64,000 nucleotides of DNA from Paenibacillus algorifonticola (GTDB lineage Bacteria; Bacillota; Bacilli; Paenibacillales; Paenibacillaceae). A program made the translations under genes and the position numbers. This document shows positions 52,271-61,139 of the stretch, one piece after another. How positions within the stretch are numbered: position 1 is the first letter of the stretch; every line of letters starts with the position of its first letter. Under the pieces are notes generated by a model. That model saw only the letters and a list, made by a program, of their open reading frames with translations, had not been told where the DNA came from and did no database searches. The stretch lies in contig NZ_LAQO01000008.1 in the NCBI RefSeq assembly GCF_000971975.1, positions 209,558 through 273,557 of the forward strand. The letters run 5' to 3'.

Positions 52271-52480
52271 ATATTCCACCTCCATAAAATTTCCAATCAA
52301 CTAAAGTGGGGACGTTGTATCCGAATCTTTCAGACCATACGGAATAAGCGACATATTGAAACTTTCATTTCTATGGTTATTTTATACATTAATACCATAT
52401 TTGTAAATAATATGTCGTTTTTTGTTTGTATAATAGGAACGGGCATAAAGAAGGTATGAAGACCATTTGCTTGGAATAAC

Positions 52481-52535
52481 AAAAACTCTACAACCTCAGG
52501 GAGGCTGTAGAGTTTCTATTGGTAGAGGCAGGCGG
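52481..52535 (-). repeat. tmRNA 3'-end relic b with terminator
   Basis: AACTCTACAACCTC / GAGGCTGTAGAGTT hairpin (52484-52514), with AAAAA on its left side so it terminates minus-strand transcription from the secreted-protein gene. TATTGGTAGAGGCAGGCGG (52517-52535) follows, a diverged tmRNA end. Confidence 0.5.
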
Positions 52536-52580
52536 AAAAAAGTCCACTATGCCTACCGTTATTTTACCCTCACCATCTGG

Positions 52581-53030
52581 TCACGGTACCCAAACATCCC
52601 TTTTGTAAAAGGTTACGCTGTAAGCATCGGTGTCGCTGTATCGTCCATCTTTGCTTACCACTTTAAAATATACATTATCGTAGTCGACAAGAACCGTATC
52701 CGCTCCTGACGTATTCGTAGAAGAAGCAACCAAATTTCCAGCACTGTCATAGGCGTATAAATCGTAATCATAGCCGGAAGGAGAACCAAGCACGACCGAT
52801 TTGCCATGCCCTCTGAATGTAAAGTAATCTACGTCCGTCGGGGATGATAAATAGGACCAAGCGCTTCCTCCCCAGTATGCCAGACCATAGGGAGTGACCA
52901 CCGTTTGCGTTGGAATTTTATACGCTGTGCTTAACGTGTCATTTGACTCGTAATTATCCGCCCAGGCGGCACCCGCAAGCGTTCCTGATAACAGTGTTAA
53001 CATAATAGCAGAATATAATGTTTTCTTCAT
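52581..53030 (-). CDS. Small secreted protein with PPC-like beta domain
   Basis: A 149-residue exported protein. Signal peptide: MKKTLYSAIMLTLLSGTLAG with AWA cleavage near residue 25. The mature part is one bacterial pre-peptidase C-terminal-like beta sandwich: NYESNDTLSTAYKIP, then DVDYFTFRGHGKSVVL, YDYDLYAYDSAGNLV, and DNVYFKVVSKDGRY. Such domains usually sit at the end of secreted peptidases; here it stands alone. ATG 53030 follows GGAGGGAG by six bases. Role unknown; perhaps surface binding. Confidence 0.75.
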   Translation of the reverse strand: MKKTLYSAIMLTLLSGTLAGAAWADNYESNDTLSTAYKIPTQTVVTPYGLAYWGGSAWSYLSSPTDVDYFTFRGHGKSVVLGSPSGYDYDLYAYDSAGNLVASSTNTSGADTVLVDYDNVYFKVVSKDGRYSDTDAYSVTFYKRDVWVP

Positions 53031-53360
53031 TTCATTCTCCCTCCATTTCTTTTGATAGATTGGCACGCCAACGAGACTTCAAACTTTTTCACCGTGCTTA
53101 GAAGCGCCTGCTCAGAAAAAGCTCCAAATCACCCCCTATCAAAATATGGAATTAATTTGATTATAATGTAAACGGATACATATTGTCCACTTTTTTCGTT
53201 TTCACTCGGCAGCCTCAACGAAGCACCATAGAAGCAGCTTCAATCGTCAACTCGCTCTTATCCAGGCTTCCGCAACCTCCACGAATTGACAAAGACCATT
53301 CGAGATGATAAGTTGGCGTAATACCCATTTTTATGGGTCATATTATAAGGGGTGTTTGAT
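53031..53360. other. Intergenic region between divergent genes
   Basis: About 330 bases holding the divergent promoters of the secreted-protein gene and the nucleotidyltransferase gene. I see no further gene, and no -35/-10 pair that I would defend. Confidence 0.4.
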
Positions 53361-54152
53361 ATGTTTTTACCTGTGCACGAACGATTCATTAATCAAGCAA
53401 AGGAAAAACTCAGTCAAGATCAACGAGTTCGGGGTCTCCTTGCAGGCGGTTCCATGATGACGAATACCATGGATGAATATAGCGATTTAGACCTAATCAT
53501 CGTATATGACTCAGCCTACCAGGAGCAAATCATGAATCAACGGATTCTCATTGCTGAAGGATTGGGCAAGCTGCTTTCTGGATTCACAGGTGAACATGTT
53601 GGTGAACCTCGTGTGGTGATTTGCTTATATGGGCCAGAGCCGCTGCATGTCGATCTTAAATTCGTTACCTTGGAAGAGCTTGAAATACGAATCGAAAACC
53701 CTCTTATATTATGGGAGAAAGATCAGGAAATCAGCAAAATTTTTGAAGAAACCTCCCCCTCACATCCATACCCAAATGCACAATGGATAGAGGACCGCTT
53801 CTGGGTCTGGGTCCATTACGGCGCAACGAAGCTGGGAAGAGGAGAATGGTTTGAATTGATCGACCATCTGACATTTATTCGCGGCACTGTTATAGGTCCG
53901 TTGGTGTTAATGAAGAATGGCCAGCTTCCTAGAGGCGTTAGAAAACTGGAACAGTATGGCATCAGTGAAAAAGAAGAATTAATAAAGACAATTCCTTCGC
54001 ACAATTTCGAAAGCTGCTACCATGCATTAAAAAGCACGATCGATCTATATAAACGCTTGCGCCAACAATCTGGTACACTCGTTTTAAAAGAAGAAGCGGA
54101 GCAGGTTTCTATTGCTTACCTCGAAAAGGTGTATGCTTCTTCAGTTCATTAG
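53361..54152 (+). CDS. Nucleotidyltransferase-domain protein
   Basis: A 263-residue protein with a minimal nucleotidyltransferase core: GLLAGGSMM near residue 28, then the acidic pair in YSDLDLIIVY near 42 and a third acidic position in LHVDLKFV near 95. The C-terminal 130 residues are helical. This arrangement resembles aminoglycoside adenylyltransferase-like proteins of unknown substrate. ATG 53361 with AAGGGGTG six bases upstream is chosen over a GTG three codons earlier. A terminator follows at once. Function (drug modification or other) cannot be settled. Confidence 0.75.
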   Translation: MFLPVHERFINQAKEKLSQDQRVRGLLAGGSMMTNTMDEYSDLDLIIVYDSAYQEQIMNQRILIAEGLGKLLSGFTGEHVGEPRVVICLYGPEPLHVDLKFVTLEELEIRIENPLILWEKDQEISKIFEETSPSHPYPNAQWIEDRFWVWVHYGATKLGRGEWFELIDHLTFIRGTVIGPLVLMKNGQLPRGVRKLEQYGISEKEELIKTIPSHNFESCYHALKSTIDLYKRLRQQSGTLVLKEEAEQVSIAYLEKVYASSVH

Positions 54153-54159
54153 AAAGCAA

Positions 54160-54211
54160 AAAGAGCACCTGATTCGGTGCTCTTTATCATGATATTGGCG
54201 GAGGCAAATGG
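54160..54211 (-). repeat. tmRNA 3'-end relic c with terminator
   Basis: AAAGAGCACC / GGTGCTCTTT hairpin (54160-54185), also serving as the terminator of the plus-strand nucleotidyltransferase gene, then TATTGGCGGAGGCAAATGG (54193-54211). Confidence 0.5.
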
Positions 54212-54237
54212 AGGAGGTAAACATTGTAGAGGATCGA

Positions 54238-55056
54238 TTATAATCTCTTTGCGAATTGATTGAGCTGCTCCGACATACGATGAACCTCTTCAATAAAATC
54301 CAAAACCTGTCGGGATGATACGGCCTGCTGATCAACTATGGATGTCATACTCTCGATAGATGCACGCATGCTACTTATTGCCTCTTCAAATGATTTCAGA
54401 GTATGCTGAATCGCGTTTGTAGAGGTAACCGTCTCATTGGACAATTTCCGTATCTCACCCGCTACAATGCCGAAGCCTTTTCCTCGACCCCCTGCATGTG
54501 CCGCCTCAATCGCCGCATTAATGCCTAATAAGTTCGTCTGGTCCGCTACTTTTCTGACGATCGATACCACTTTGTCCGCTTCATCTACCTGTTCTACCGT
54601 CCGATGGGCGAGGGCAAGAAGCTGTTGGGCAGACTCCGCTAGTGTAACCGAGCCATCCGCGACTTGCGAGAGCTGAGTGTTGGCTTGCGATAGCGAAAAA
54701 GAAATTTGATCCGCAATCGCTATTAATTCACTCTGTTTTCGAAGCTGAATGGCTATGCCTCCAATAACATTGCCCTCGGAGTCATGGAGCGGTGTTGCCG
54801 TCCCAATAAATTCATAACCATAAAAGGTGGCAGGAACCTCCGCCCTTAGCGCTACATTATTTCGAATCGCATGCGTTAACGGTTCCTCATGGTGCAGCGG
54901 TTGACCAACACGTATGTGCAAATCAATATTTTCGCCAGCCCAATAAGCAATAAATTTCTCTGTATCACAAATAGCGATCGATAATTCGGCAGGAACTGCC
55001 GCTTTAAAGATCGGCGTCAATGCAACCATAGTTTGCAGAGATTCAATGCTGTTCAT
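54238..55056 (-). CDS. Soluble methyl-accepting chemotaxis-like protein
   Basis: A 272-residue receptor without membrane helices. Residues 10-110 form a PAS-like sensory domain (SIAICDTEKFIAYWAGENIDL, ATPLHDSEGNVIGGIAIQL). The C-terminal half is a short MCP signalling hairpin with the conserved tip region DQTNLLGINAAIEAAHAG and GFGIVAGEIRKLS. The PAS domain resembles those of small stand-alone Firmicute receptors that sense cytosolic ligands or redox state. ATG 55056 has GGGGA upstream; a TTG 14 codons earlier lacks a site. Confidence 0.85.
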   Translation of the reverse strand: MNSIESLQTMVALTPIFKAAVPAELSIAICDTEKFIAYWAGENIDLHIRVGQPLHHEEPLTHAIRNNVALRAEVPATFYGYEFIGTATPLHDSEGNVIGGIAIQLRKQSELIAIADQISFSLSQANTQLSQVADGSVTLAESAQQLLALAHRTVEQVDEADKVVSIVRKVADQTNLLGINAAIEAAHAGGRGKGFGIVAGEIRKLSNETVTSTNAIQHTLKSFEEAISSMRASIESMTSIVDQQAVSSRQVLDFIEEVHRMSEQLNQFAKRL

Positions 55057-55268
55057 TTTGGATTTTCCCCAATCCTTATCTATATATAGAAGCTTCAATT
55101 AAACACTCGGTATAACATTTTTCCTTGCCTAGTCTGGTGCGATATTTTAAATATAACGCAGAAACAACAAATACGCCACAAAGATTCTCTAGTGGGGGAA
55201 GCTCCCAAATCGTATGATATAATCACCATAGCCAATTGATTACCTACTATTAGGAGGATTCTACTTTA

Positions 55269-56513
55269 ATGAAAAAGTATGCTTTACGTATTCAATTATT
55301 TTCCTTGATTGCGATTTTGACAACATGCTTATCGCATCCTGTATCTGCTGCTGACTTTACAGAGCTTCCCGAACCACGATGGACCATTACAGTTCCAGAT
55401 CACACATCAACAACTAATTTCGACAAAAATGATTATTTTCTAGGGAAAAAATATCTCCCTATCGTATCTGATCATAACGGTTTCCGTACTGGATATATGT
55501 TACAGTATTATCAACCCGGCGGAAAAAGCAAACCCACTTACAAGATGATGGCTTTTGACGATACGACGGGAAAGCAAAAATGGATACGCAACTCGCCTCA
55601 CGCGTACAATGCATTCGATATGGATCATAACGGGAACTTATATTATGTAGAACAGGTAAAGATCGAAAAGAAAAACTTCAGCAAACTAGTCGCACTTGAT
55701 TCAAACAATAAGCAGCGTTGGGTGAAGACCCTTGCTTATAATTTTAATTGGTACGTGCTTGATGATGGACGCATTGCCACTATTGATACGATTCAAAATA
55801 AGAGCCATTTAGTTCTTTATTCAGCGGAAGGCAAACAACTTCTTAATAGAGAATATGATGGCGTTATACGCCACATCCAAGGCAATTATGTCGGTTCCGT
55901 TAACTATATAGGGGCTACAACGATTTTAGATATATATTCTATTTCTGCTAACAAAAAAATCGCCACTGCAAAACTCCCGCAAGATTATTTTAGCTATATA
56001 CATGCTGATTTCGATGTTCTCAGTGGTGGAACATTACTTGTTCCTGTATTTGATGCAAAGACCGGAATGGAAACCTTATACGGTTATGCACCTGACGGAA
56101 AAAAGAAATGGAGCCGCATTATGCCGACACCTGAGCCCGATCATAAAGATAGACTGTTCATGTCTATAGGCAATCACTATCTGGTTCAGGATAAAAATAT
56201 GCTTACCGTGTACGATACAAATAATAAGCTTGTCGCAACGAGAACCTTTGATGATTTGCCTGACCAATACACGTTACAGCTGCTAGGGAACCAAAGCATC
56301 GCCTTCGGCGGTGTCGAGTCTAAAGGTTCTTGGTTTGATTTCGAAAAACCATCAAAAGCAGTCTTCTACGTAGTGGATTCTCGCACGCTCAAAACGCAAA
56401 CCTCATTAATCCTGGAAGAAGCTCGGTTTGCCGAGAGAAACATTCGATTCCTAAATGCAAATACCTTTTATCTGGATATGAGTACGAGTCTTGCAAAGTA
56501 TGAGCTGAAGTAA
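55269..56513 (+). CDS. Secreted PQQ-like beta-propeller protein
   Basis: A 414-residue exported protein. Signal peptide: MKKYALRIQLFSLIAILTT with SAA near residue 28. The mature protein has repeated propeller-blade strands: MMAFDDTTGKQKWIRNSP, LVALDSNNKQRWVKTL, LVLYSAEGKQLLNREYDG, YGYAPDGKKKWSRIMP and MLTVYDTNNKLVATRTF, giving at least five blades of the PQQ-like type. No PQQ ligands or active site are evident, so it is probably a binding or scaffolding propeller. ATG 55269 follows TAGGAGG by eleven bases. A terminator lies 80 bases downstream. Confidence 0.8.
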   Translation: MKKYALRIQLFSLIAILTTCLSHPVSAADFTELPEPRWTITVPDHTSTTNFDKNDYFLGKKYLPIVSDHNGFRTGYMLQYYQPGGKSKPTYKMMAFDDTTGKQKWIRNSPHAYNAFDMDHNGNLYYVEQVKIEKKNFSKLVALDSNNKQRWVKTLAYNFNWYVLDDGRIATIDTIQNKSHLVLYSAEGKQLLNREYDGVIRHIQGNYVGSVNYIGATTILDIYSISANKKIATAKLPQDYFSYIHADFDVLSGGTLLVPVFDAKTGMETLYGYAPDGKKKWSRIMPTPEPDHKDRLFMSIGNHYLVQDKNMLTVYDTNNKLVATRTFDDLPDQYTLQLLGNQSIAFGGVESKGSWFDFEKPSKAVFYVVDSRTLKTQTSLILEEARFAERNIRFLNANTFYLDMSTSLAKYELK

Positions 56514-56592
56514 CTTTTTCCTTTATTTATGCTTACGTATGACTAAGGCTTGCTTACGGGCTATGAATGCGCCCTATTTATAAAAAATAAAC

Positions 56593-56700
56593 AAAAGCCA
56601 TCAACCAATTCACTGGTTAATGGCTTTTTATTTTACTCTTTTGGAGGCGAGGGAAAGAGCCGAACCCCTGTCCGAAGATCATGCTATGCTTCTTAACGTT
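56593..56700 (-). repeat. tmRNA 3'-end relic d with terminator
   Basis: Hairpin AAAAGCCATCAACCA / TGGTTAATGGCTTTTT (56593-56629), then TTTTGGAGGCGAGGGAAAGA and GCCGAACCCCTGTCCGAAGATCA (split across 56637-56681): the complement of a tmRNA T-arm and 3' end, including GTTCG-type loop. One of the longer relics. Confidence 0.75.
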
Positions 56701-56707
56701 TCCAAGT

Positions 56708-56887
56708 CTAAAAATCCATCCAGAAAAATTGAGAAACAGCGAGCACCAGCGCAATGACATTTACAACGATAAACAACCACTTTTTAGCCCTTCGACTTAC
56801 GGGCTCTTGTCCTACTAATAAAGTCCAAGCTACAATTCCGTTAGACACAACCATAATAATGAGAGCCAGCCACCAATTAGCCACCAT
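56708..56887 (-). CDS. Small two-helix membrane protein, 59 aa
   Basis: A 59-residue protein starting at ATG 56887, with a GAGAGGA ribosome site about ten bases upstream. Residues 5-25 (WWLALIIMVVSNGIVAWTLL) and 37-54 (WLFIVVNVIALVLAVSQF) are hydrophobic helices joined by a basic loop (QEPVSRRAKK). Codons look normal and the stop lies just before relic d. It is short but well formed. Function unknown. Confidence 0.6.
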   Translation of the reverse strand: MVANWWLALIIMVVSNGIVAWTLLVGQEPVSRRAKKWLFIVVNVIALVLAVSQFFWMDF

Positions 56888-57106
56888 TTCGACTTCGTCC
56901 TCTCTGACCAGAATAGCTATTCATGGATTCCTCTATAAAATTACTTTATTTTCCTTTTTTCTGTCAAGTTCTAAAACGGCATATTTCCTACAAGCCCCCA
57001 TCAAAAAAATGATCTTATAAAGCATCACCATGACAAAATGCAAATAGAGCACCTAACACGTTGCACTTCCTCATAGACTTTTAGATGTCAGCTCAGAATG
57101 AGCGAT

Positions 57107-57745
57107 CTACTGGGCTGCTTTCACTAACTTCTTCGCCGCCTTTTGGACGGAGCTTTTGGGGTGAGTTTCATAATCATATCCATACATTAAAACTTCGACC
57201 GCTAGACTCGGGGAGACCTTCGATATCCCAATCATGGCGGTTAACACTTTTGATATAAACTTATCACCTAATTGAATGAGTCCCTGCTTTAATATCGGCA
57301 GGACCATTTTGGCTTCCACTTCACCGCAGGATGCCACATTCCCCAAACAAAGTATCGAATAGTCTTTTACGATTGTACTTTGGTCCAAAAACATCCGTTC
57401 TTGTATTTCATCAAGTACAGCGATTATCCGACTAGCTATGAGGGGACTTATGAATGCAACAGCATGCATGGACTCCCATCGCACCCGTGTATGTTTGTGA
57501 TGAATCGAGGAAAGGAGCTGCTCAGCATATAGCGTAACTAGGTGGGGGTGAGTTTCTGCTACCTTTGTGAAAACTTCTGCGCAATCTCCTGCAAGTTTCA
57601 CGTCCGAATGTAATAGACCTTCTGCAATTTGTTTTAATAGTGTCGGGTTTTCTTTGCACATTAACGCTACATTTTCATTCGATTGCTGCGTCGAATCTCC
57701 AGTCTGCGAGGATAACATCGAGACTACAGTTCCTCTCTCTTCCAT
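57107..57745 (-). CDS. HEAT-repeat protein
   Basis: A 212-residue all-helical protein. After a polar N-terminus, paired helices recur about every 40 residues (PTLLKQIAEGLL, DCAEVFTKVAETHPHLV, TRVRWESMHAVAFISPL, VKDYSILCLGNVASCG, FISKVLTAMIGISKVSPSLA), as in HEAT/ARM superhelices that bind proteins or nucleic acid. It resembles small Firmicute HEAT proteins of the DNA alkylation repair type in fold only; no catalytic residues are visible. ATG at 57745 or an ATG nine codons later are both possible. Confidence 0.7.
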   Translation of the reverse strand: MEERGTVVSMLSSQTGDSTQQSNENVALMCKENPTLLKQIAEGLLHSDVKLAGDCAEVFTKVAETHPHLVTLYAEQLLSSIHHKHTRVRWESMHAVAFISPLIASRIIAVLDEIQERMFLDQSTIVKDYSILCLGNVASCGEVEAKMVLPILKQGLIQLGDKFISKVLTAMIGISKVSPSLAVEVLMYGYDYETHPKSSVQKAAKKLVKAAQ

Positions 57746-57866
57746 TTAATGATCACACTCCTTGTTTACCAGTATATTAATACTATATGCGGTATTGTCT
57801 ATTGGCAAATACAAATAGGTTCTCTTCATCAAGACTATCCTTCATAATAGAAATAATTCGAAATAC

Positions 57867-57917
57867 AAAAACCCGACCTCACGAGGTCGGGTTTTTCATG
57901 GTATTGGTGGAGGCGAA
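57867..57917 (-). repeat. tmRNA 3'-end relic e with terminator
   Basis: AAAAACCCGACC / GGTCGGGTTTTT hairpin (57867-57896), bidirectional, then TATTGGTGGAGGCGAA (57902-57917). Confidence 0.6.
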
Positions 57918-58080
57918 CCGTGGTTGTGCAAAACCACAATTCGCCGCCGCGTGTTGAGCAGAATTTTAGATAGGTGGAATCATTTATTCTTTGAAGCATG
58001 TTGTAAATAAAAAACTTCTTATCTCTCCAGCAATTGCTTATAACCATTTAGACATTTATATATCCCCCTGATGCTAATTC

Positions 58081-58326
58081 TTAATACTGATGCTCTTCAA
58101 CGCATGCCTGCAAAAATCCTTCATCAGCTAATAAACAATAAAGTCCCCCAACGACCTTCAGATTCCAAATTATTGATGCAATTGTTGGCAAGTACAGTAA
58201 ATAAGACGCCCTCAGTTTCGTTAAAATTGTAAAAGAGACATTCCAAAAGTCATGAACATGACTTTGAAACGCCCCTGCTTGGTGATGATGGTCTGCATAC
58301 GTCTTTATCTCTGACCAATTCGTCAA
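58081..58326 (-). CDS. Doubtful 81-aa frame, possible gene remnant
   Basis: A TTG-initiated frame between relic e and the cellulase. The peptide has a His-rich segment (ADHHHQAGAFQSHVHDFWN) and a hydrophobic stretch (residues 38-60). No ribosome site is visible and I recognise no family. It may be a remnant of a longer gene or chance. Confidence 0.2.
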   Translation of the reverse strand: MTNWSEIKTYADHHHQAGAFQSHVHDFWNVSFTILTKLRASYLLYLPTIASIIWNLKVVGGLYCLLADEGFLQACVEEHQY

Positions 58327-58354
58327 TCAACTCTGGAGATTCTTTTTCTGTCTT

Positions 58355-60784
58355 TTAAGGCTCAATTCCCCACACTAGGTTGCCGCCTTTATAGAGGGTC
58401 ACCTTGTTCGAGTCCTGATAGGATGTTTTGGTTGAATCGTAGGAATAATCATTCGTTTCGTCAAAGTTGGTCCAGTCCGTTTTGTACATGCGGAGCTGGA
58501 TATCCCCGGATTGTCCACCTGCCTGGATCGCGCCGGCTCCGGAAGTGAAGCTGAGCTCTACATACGTATCGGTGAACGTGCGCAGGATGTTGGTACCGCC
58601 AACCTGAGCCCAGTCAATGGCCGAGTCCATAGCTGCGGTACCTTCCTTCGAGAAGTAATAACGGATTTTCAGATCACTCAGATCTACAGCCGTGTTGCCA
58701 ATGTTTTTGATATTGAAATACGGCTTGATCTGGTTGTCTGTCGCATTGGTATCTCCCACACGATATTGCAAGACCAGATCACTGGTCGGAACAACCACGC
58801 TTTGCGGAGTTGCGGAAGCAGTGGCAGAATTGGCACTTTCTCCCGCAGCGTTCACAGCACTCACAACATAGTGATAGGTCGTGCCGTTGATCAGACCTAT
58901 ATTCGTGTAAGATGTGGCACTCACATTGGCAGCAACCGTAGTGAATGGACCGGACGCGCTCAGCGCGCGTTTCACGTTATAACTGGTCGCCCCTGCGGAA
59001 GCCGTCCAGGACAAGCTGATCTGTGCATTGCCTGCTGTGGCCGTCAATGCAGTAGGTGCAGCAGGAGCGGTGGCTCCAGCTACCGGCACAGCACTTTTTA
59101 CAGCCGAATTCGCGCTTTCACCTGCGGCATTTACAGCGCTGACCACATAATAGTAAGTTGTTCCGTTGGTCAAGCCTGTATTGGCATACGATGTGCCGCT
59201 CACGTTGGCGGCAACGGTTGTGAATGGTCCGGACGCACTCAGCGCTCGCTTCACGTTATAGCTCGTCGCTCCTGCGGAAGCCGTCCAGCTCAGTGATACC
59301 TGTGCATTGCCTGCTGTCGCAGTCAGTGCTGCCGGAGCCGCTGGAGCCGTCGTTCCGCCGCCATTGGTGGCCGGAAGAACAGGGAATGCGTTTTGCACCA
59401 GCATGACGAATTGATTATGGAACCAGTGACCGGATACTGGAGCGTTAGGAAGAGCGCCCGTCAATACACCATCACGGGTTGTAAACGTTGGATCACACAT
59501 CCGGTCGAAGCCCTTGCCTTCATTGTTCGGAATTTCCGAACTGGAACCGTCGGATTCACCTGGAGGCTTAACCCACACATAGGCATCCAAATGGGCAGGC
59601 CCCGGTGCTGCCTTAGGTGCTTCACCTATGCCTGCTCCACTGTTGTTGCACCAGTTCCCCCGGTGATCCCGGCGATCGACACGCCCGGAATTCACGTAGG
59701 TGTTAATATCACTGCCTGTAGCCGATGTCGGACGGTTTATCCCTCCCCAGCCATTGCGGCTGGTATCAATCAGGAAGCCTATGCTGGTCGGCCAGCCTGC
59801 CTGCACAAATCCGCTATACAATGCAGCCGTAAAATCGGTTTCGTCAAAATACGGATTCCACTCATAAAACTTGGACGACTTGATCGGTTGTCCTCCGATG
59901 TTCAGATCCGGGTTGGGCAGATTCGGTTCATTCAGCGGTGTGCTGTTCGCCGTGTTGGTAATGAAGCCGTCTGCGCTATTCAGGCCAGCCGCTGTCCCCT
60001 GGACAACGCTCGTATACAGCGAGATTGTACCTGTCCGGTTGTTATCCCATCCGAGCCAGCCGGAGTGACCGATATCCAGGTAGTTGTACACATTCGGAAT
60101 GGCATGCAGTTTGTCCAGTGCATATTTCACGCCAGCCTCGTAGATGCCTGTCGAACTGGCTTGAGCACAGGCCGGTGTATTGAGATTGGTAACCAGATTA
60201 GGCAAACTGTCCGGTTCAATGATGGCAATGATGCGAATGTCCTGATACTTGGGTTTGGCAAAAATACCTGCGATGACATCAATATAGTCCGTTTTGTACG
60301 TCTGCAATGCGGCCTGCGTCAGTGGTAATTCACCGTTGGACGCCAGCGCATGGCAGTCCCGGCCCGGCAGATTGTAAATGACGAATGAAGCGGTAATCGG
60401 AGTACCCGCTATCTTTTGAGCCAGAGCAGCATCCAGATGCTCCTCGATACTTTTGCGTCCGGCATTGTTCGCCCCGCCATTAATGGCGGCAATTCGGTCA
60501 ATCCAGACTGCAGTTGGATAAGATTTGACCGTTTCCATCTTTGCTTTTAGCGACGCATCACTGGTAAGCGCGATGGATGTATCGACAAGGGCGGAATAAT
60601 CCGGGTTCAGGTACGCCGTAGCTCCGACAAACGGATTATTCTGATGCGCTTCCGCAGCCTGGATCGCCCCCGGGGCCATGCCATGGAAAATCCCCACCAC
60701 AAGCAGCGCTATTACAAGTATTTGCTTTATACCTTCATGGAGAGCCTTACCGCCTTTAGATTTGGTTTTCAGTTTCGTCATCAT
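58355..60784 (-). CDS. GH6 cellulase, GH6-FnIII-FnIII-CBM3
   Basis: An 809-residue secreted enzyme. Signal peptide of about 44 residues with a basic start and LVIALLVVGIFHGMAPGAIQ-like core. The GH6 domain (about 50-480) shows FVGATAYLNPDYSAL, YNLPGRDCHALASNGEL, catalytic Asp region IIAIIEPDSLPNLV near 188, LDIGHSGWLGW near 250 and the LDAYVWVKPPGESDG loop near 415. Two fibronectin type III repeats, 93 residues apart and nearly identical, then a CBM3 (LVLQYRVGDTNATDNQIKP). GH6 enzymes are inverting cellobiohydrolases or endoglucanases. ATG 60784 has AAAGGTGG upstream. It is the only extracellular glycosidase in the window. Confidence 0.92.
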   Translation of the reverse strand: MMTKLKTKSKGGKALHEGIKQILVIALLVVGIFHGMAPGAIQAAEAHQNNPFVGATAYLNPDYSALVDTSIALTSDASLKAKMETVKSYPTAVWIDRIAAINGGANNAGRKSIEEHLDAALAQKIAGTPITASFVIYNLPGRDCHALASNGELPLTQAALQTYKTDYIDVIAGIFAKPKYQDIRIIAIIEPDSLPNLVTNLNTPACAQASSTGIYEAGVKYALDKLHAIPNVYNYLDIGHSGWLGWDNNRTGTISLYTSVVQGTAAGLNSADGFITNTANSTPLNEPNLPNPDLNIGGQPIKSSKFYEWNPYFDETDFTAALYSGFVQAGWPTSIGFLIDTSRNGWGGINRPTSATGSDINTYVNSGRVDRRDHRGNWCNNSGAGIGEAPKAAPGPAHLDAYVWVKPPGESDGSSSEIPNNEGKGFDRMCDPTFTTRDGVLTGALPNAPVSGHWFHNQFVMLVQNAFPVLPATNGGGTTAPAAPAALTATAGNAQVSLSWTASAGATSYNVKRALSASGPFTTVAANVSGTSYANTGLTNGTTYYYVVSAVNAAGESANSAVKSAVPVAGATAPAAPTALTATAGNAQISLSWTASAGATSYNVKRALSASGPFTTVAANVSATSYTNIGLINGTTYHYVVSAVNAAGESANSATASATPQSVVVPTSDLVLQYRVGDTNATDNQIKPYFNIKNIGNTAVDLSDLKIRYYFSKEGTAAMDSAIDWAQVGGTNILRTFTDTYVELSFTSGAGAIQAGGQSGDIQLRMYKTDWTNFDETNDYSYDSTKTSYQDSNKVTLYKGGNLVWGIEP
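58790..59335. repeat. Tandem FnIII-encoding DNA repeat in the cellulase gene
   Basis: Two copies of about 279 bases encode successive fibronectin III modules that differ at few residues (both contain SYNVKRALSASGPFTTVAAN), showing recent duplication or ongoing homogenisation. Confidence 0.8.
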
Positions 60785-61077
60785 GGATCCACCTTTCCTT
60801 TGGTTAGATTTATTAAATATTCATAATTGATCCTCTGTGTCGGCATGATGTGTATGCACCCTAGAGAACGTACGGATGAGCTGTGAATGTTCACCTCCGG
60901 CTAAAATGATTGCGCTTTCAATAAGGCGGGCAGATCGCCTTTAAAGCTGCAAACAGAGAAATAGAAATGGTGACTGAATATGCAAATCAGTTTCCTTGGT
61001 GAGGGGTACCACTTGTGGTTAAATGCAGGTGATCATCGGTGTAAAAGCTTCAGGACATGTAACCGGGTTCCAAACAG

Positions 61078-61092
61078 GGAAGCGCTTACTTT
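61078..61092. promoter_or_regulatory. Candidate cre (catabolite control) site
   Basis: Minus strand AAGTAAGCGCTTCCC matches the CcpA consensus WTGNAANCGNWNNCW at 13 of 15 positions and contains the AAGCGCTT core. It lies downstream of the presumed start site of the cellulase message, a repressing position. Confidence 0.45.
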
Positions 61093-61100
61093 TTGAGCTT

Positions 61101-61139
61101 TTAAAAAGGCTTACCCTCGATATAGACTTCACATCGCAT
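61101..61139 (-). CDS. Candidate 12-aa leader peptide
   Basis: ATG 61139 follows a perfect AAGGAGGTGA ribosome site by a few bases and reads MRCEVYIEGKPF before TAA. A TATAAT with a weak TTTAAA 17 bases upstream lies about 30 bases before it (near 61160-61190). It could be a leader peptide controlling the cellulase message, or the start of a gene whose body was lost. Confidence 0.4.
   Translation of the reverse strand: MRCEVYIEGKPF

Noticed and set aside
52306..52320. GGGGACGTTGT resembles the 5' end of an ssrA gene
   Set aside because: Only about eleven bases match, nothing after it can form the tRNA-like domain, and it points the wrong way relative to the 3'-end relics.
57835..58047. 70-codon minus-strand frame
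   Set aside because: It is a translation through terminator e and the tmRNA relic, not a gene.
60785..61100. Possible riboswitch in the cellulase leader
   Set aside because: I looked for c-di-GMP, c-di-AMP and cobalamin riboswitch core motifs and found none convincing; kept only as an unexplained leader.
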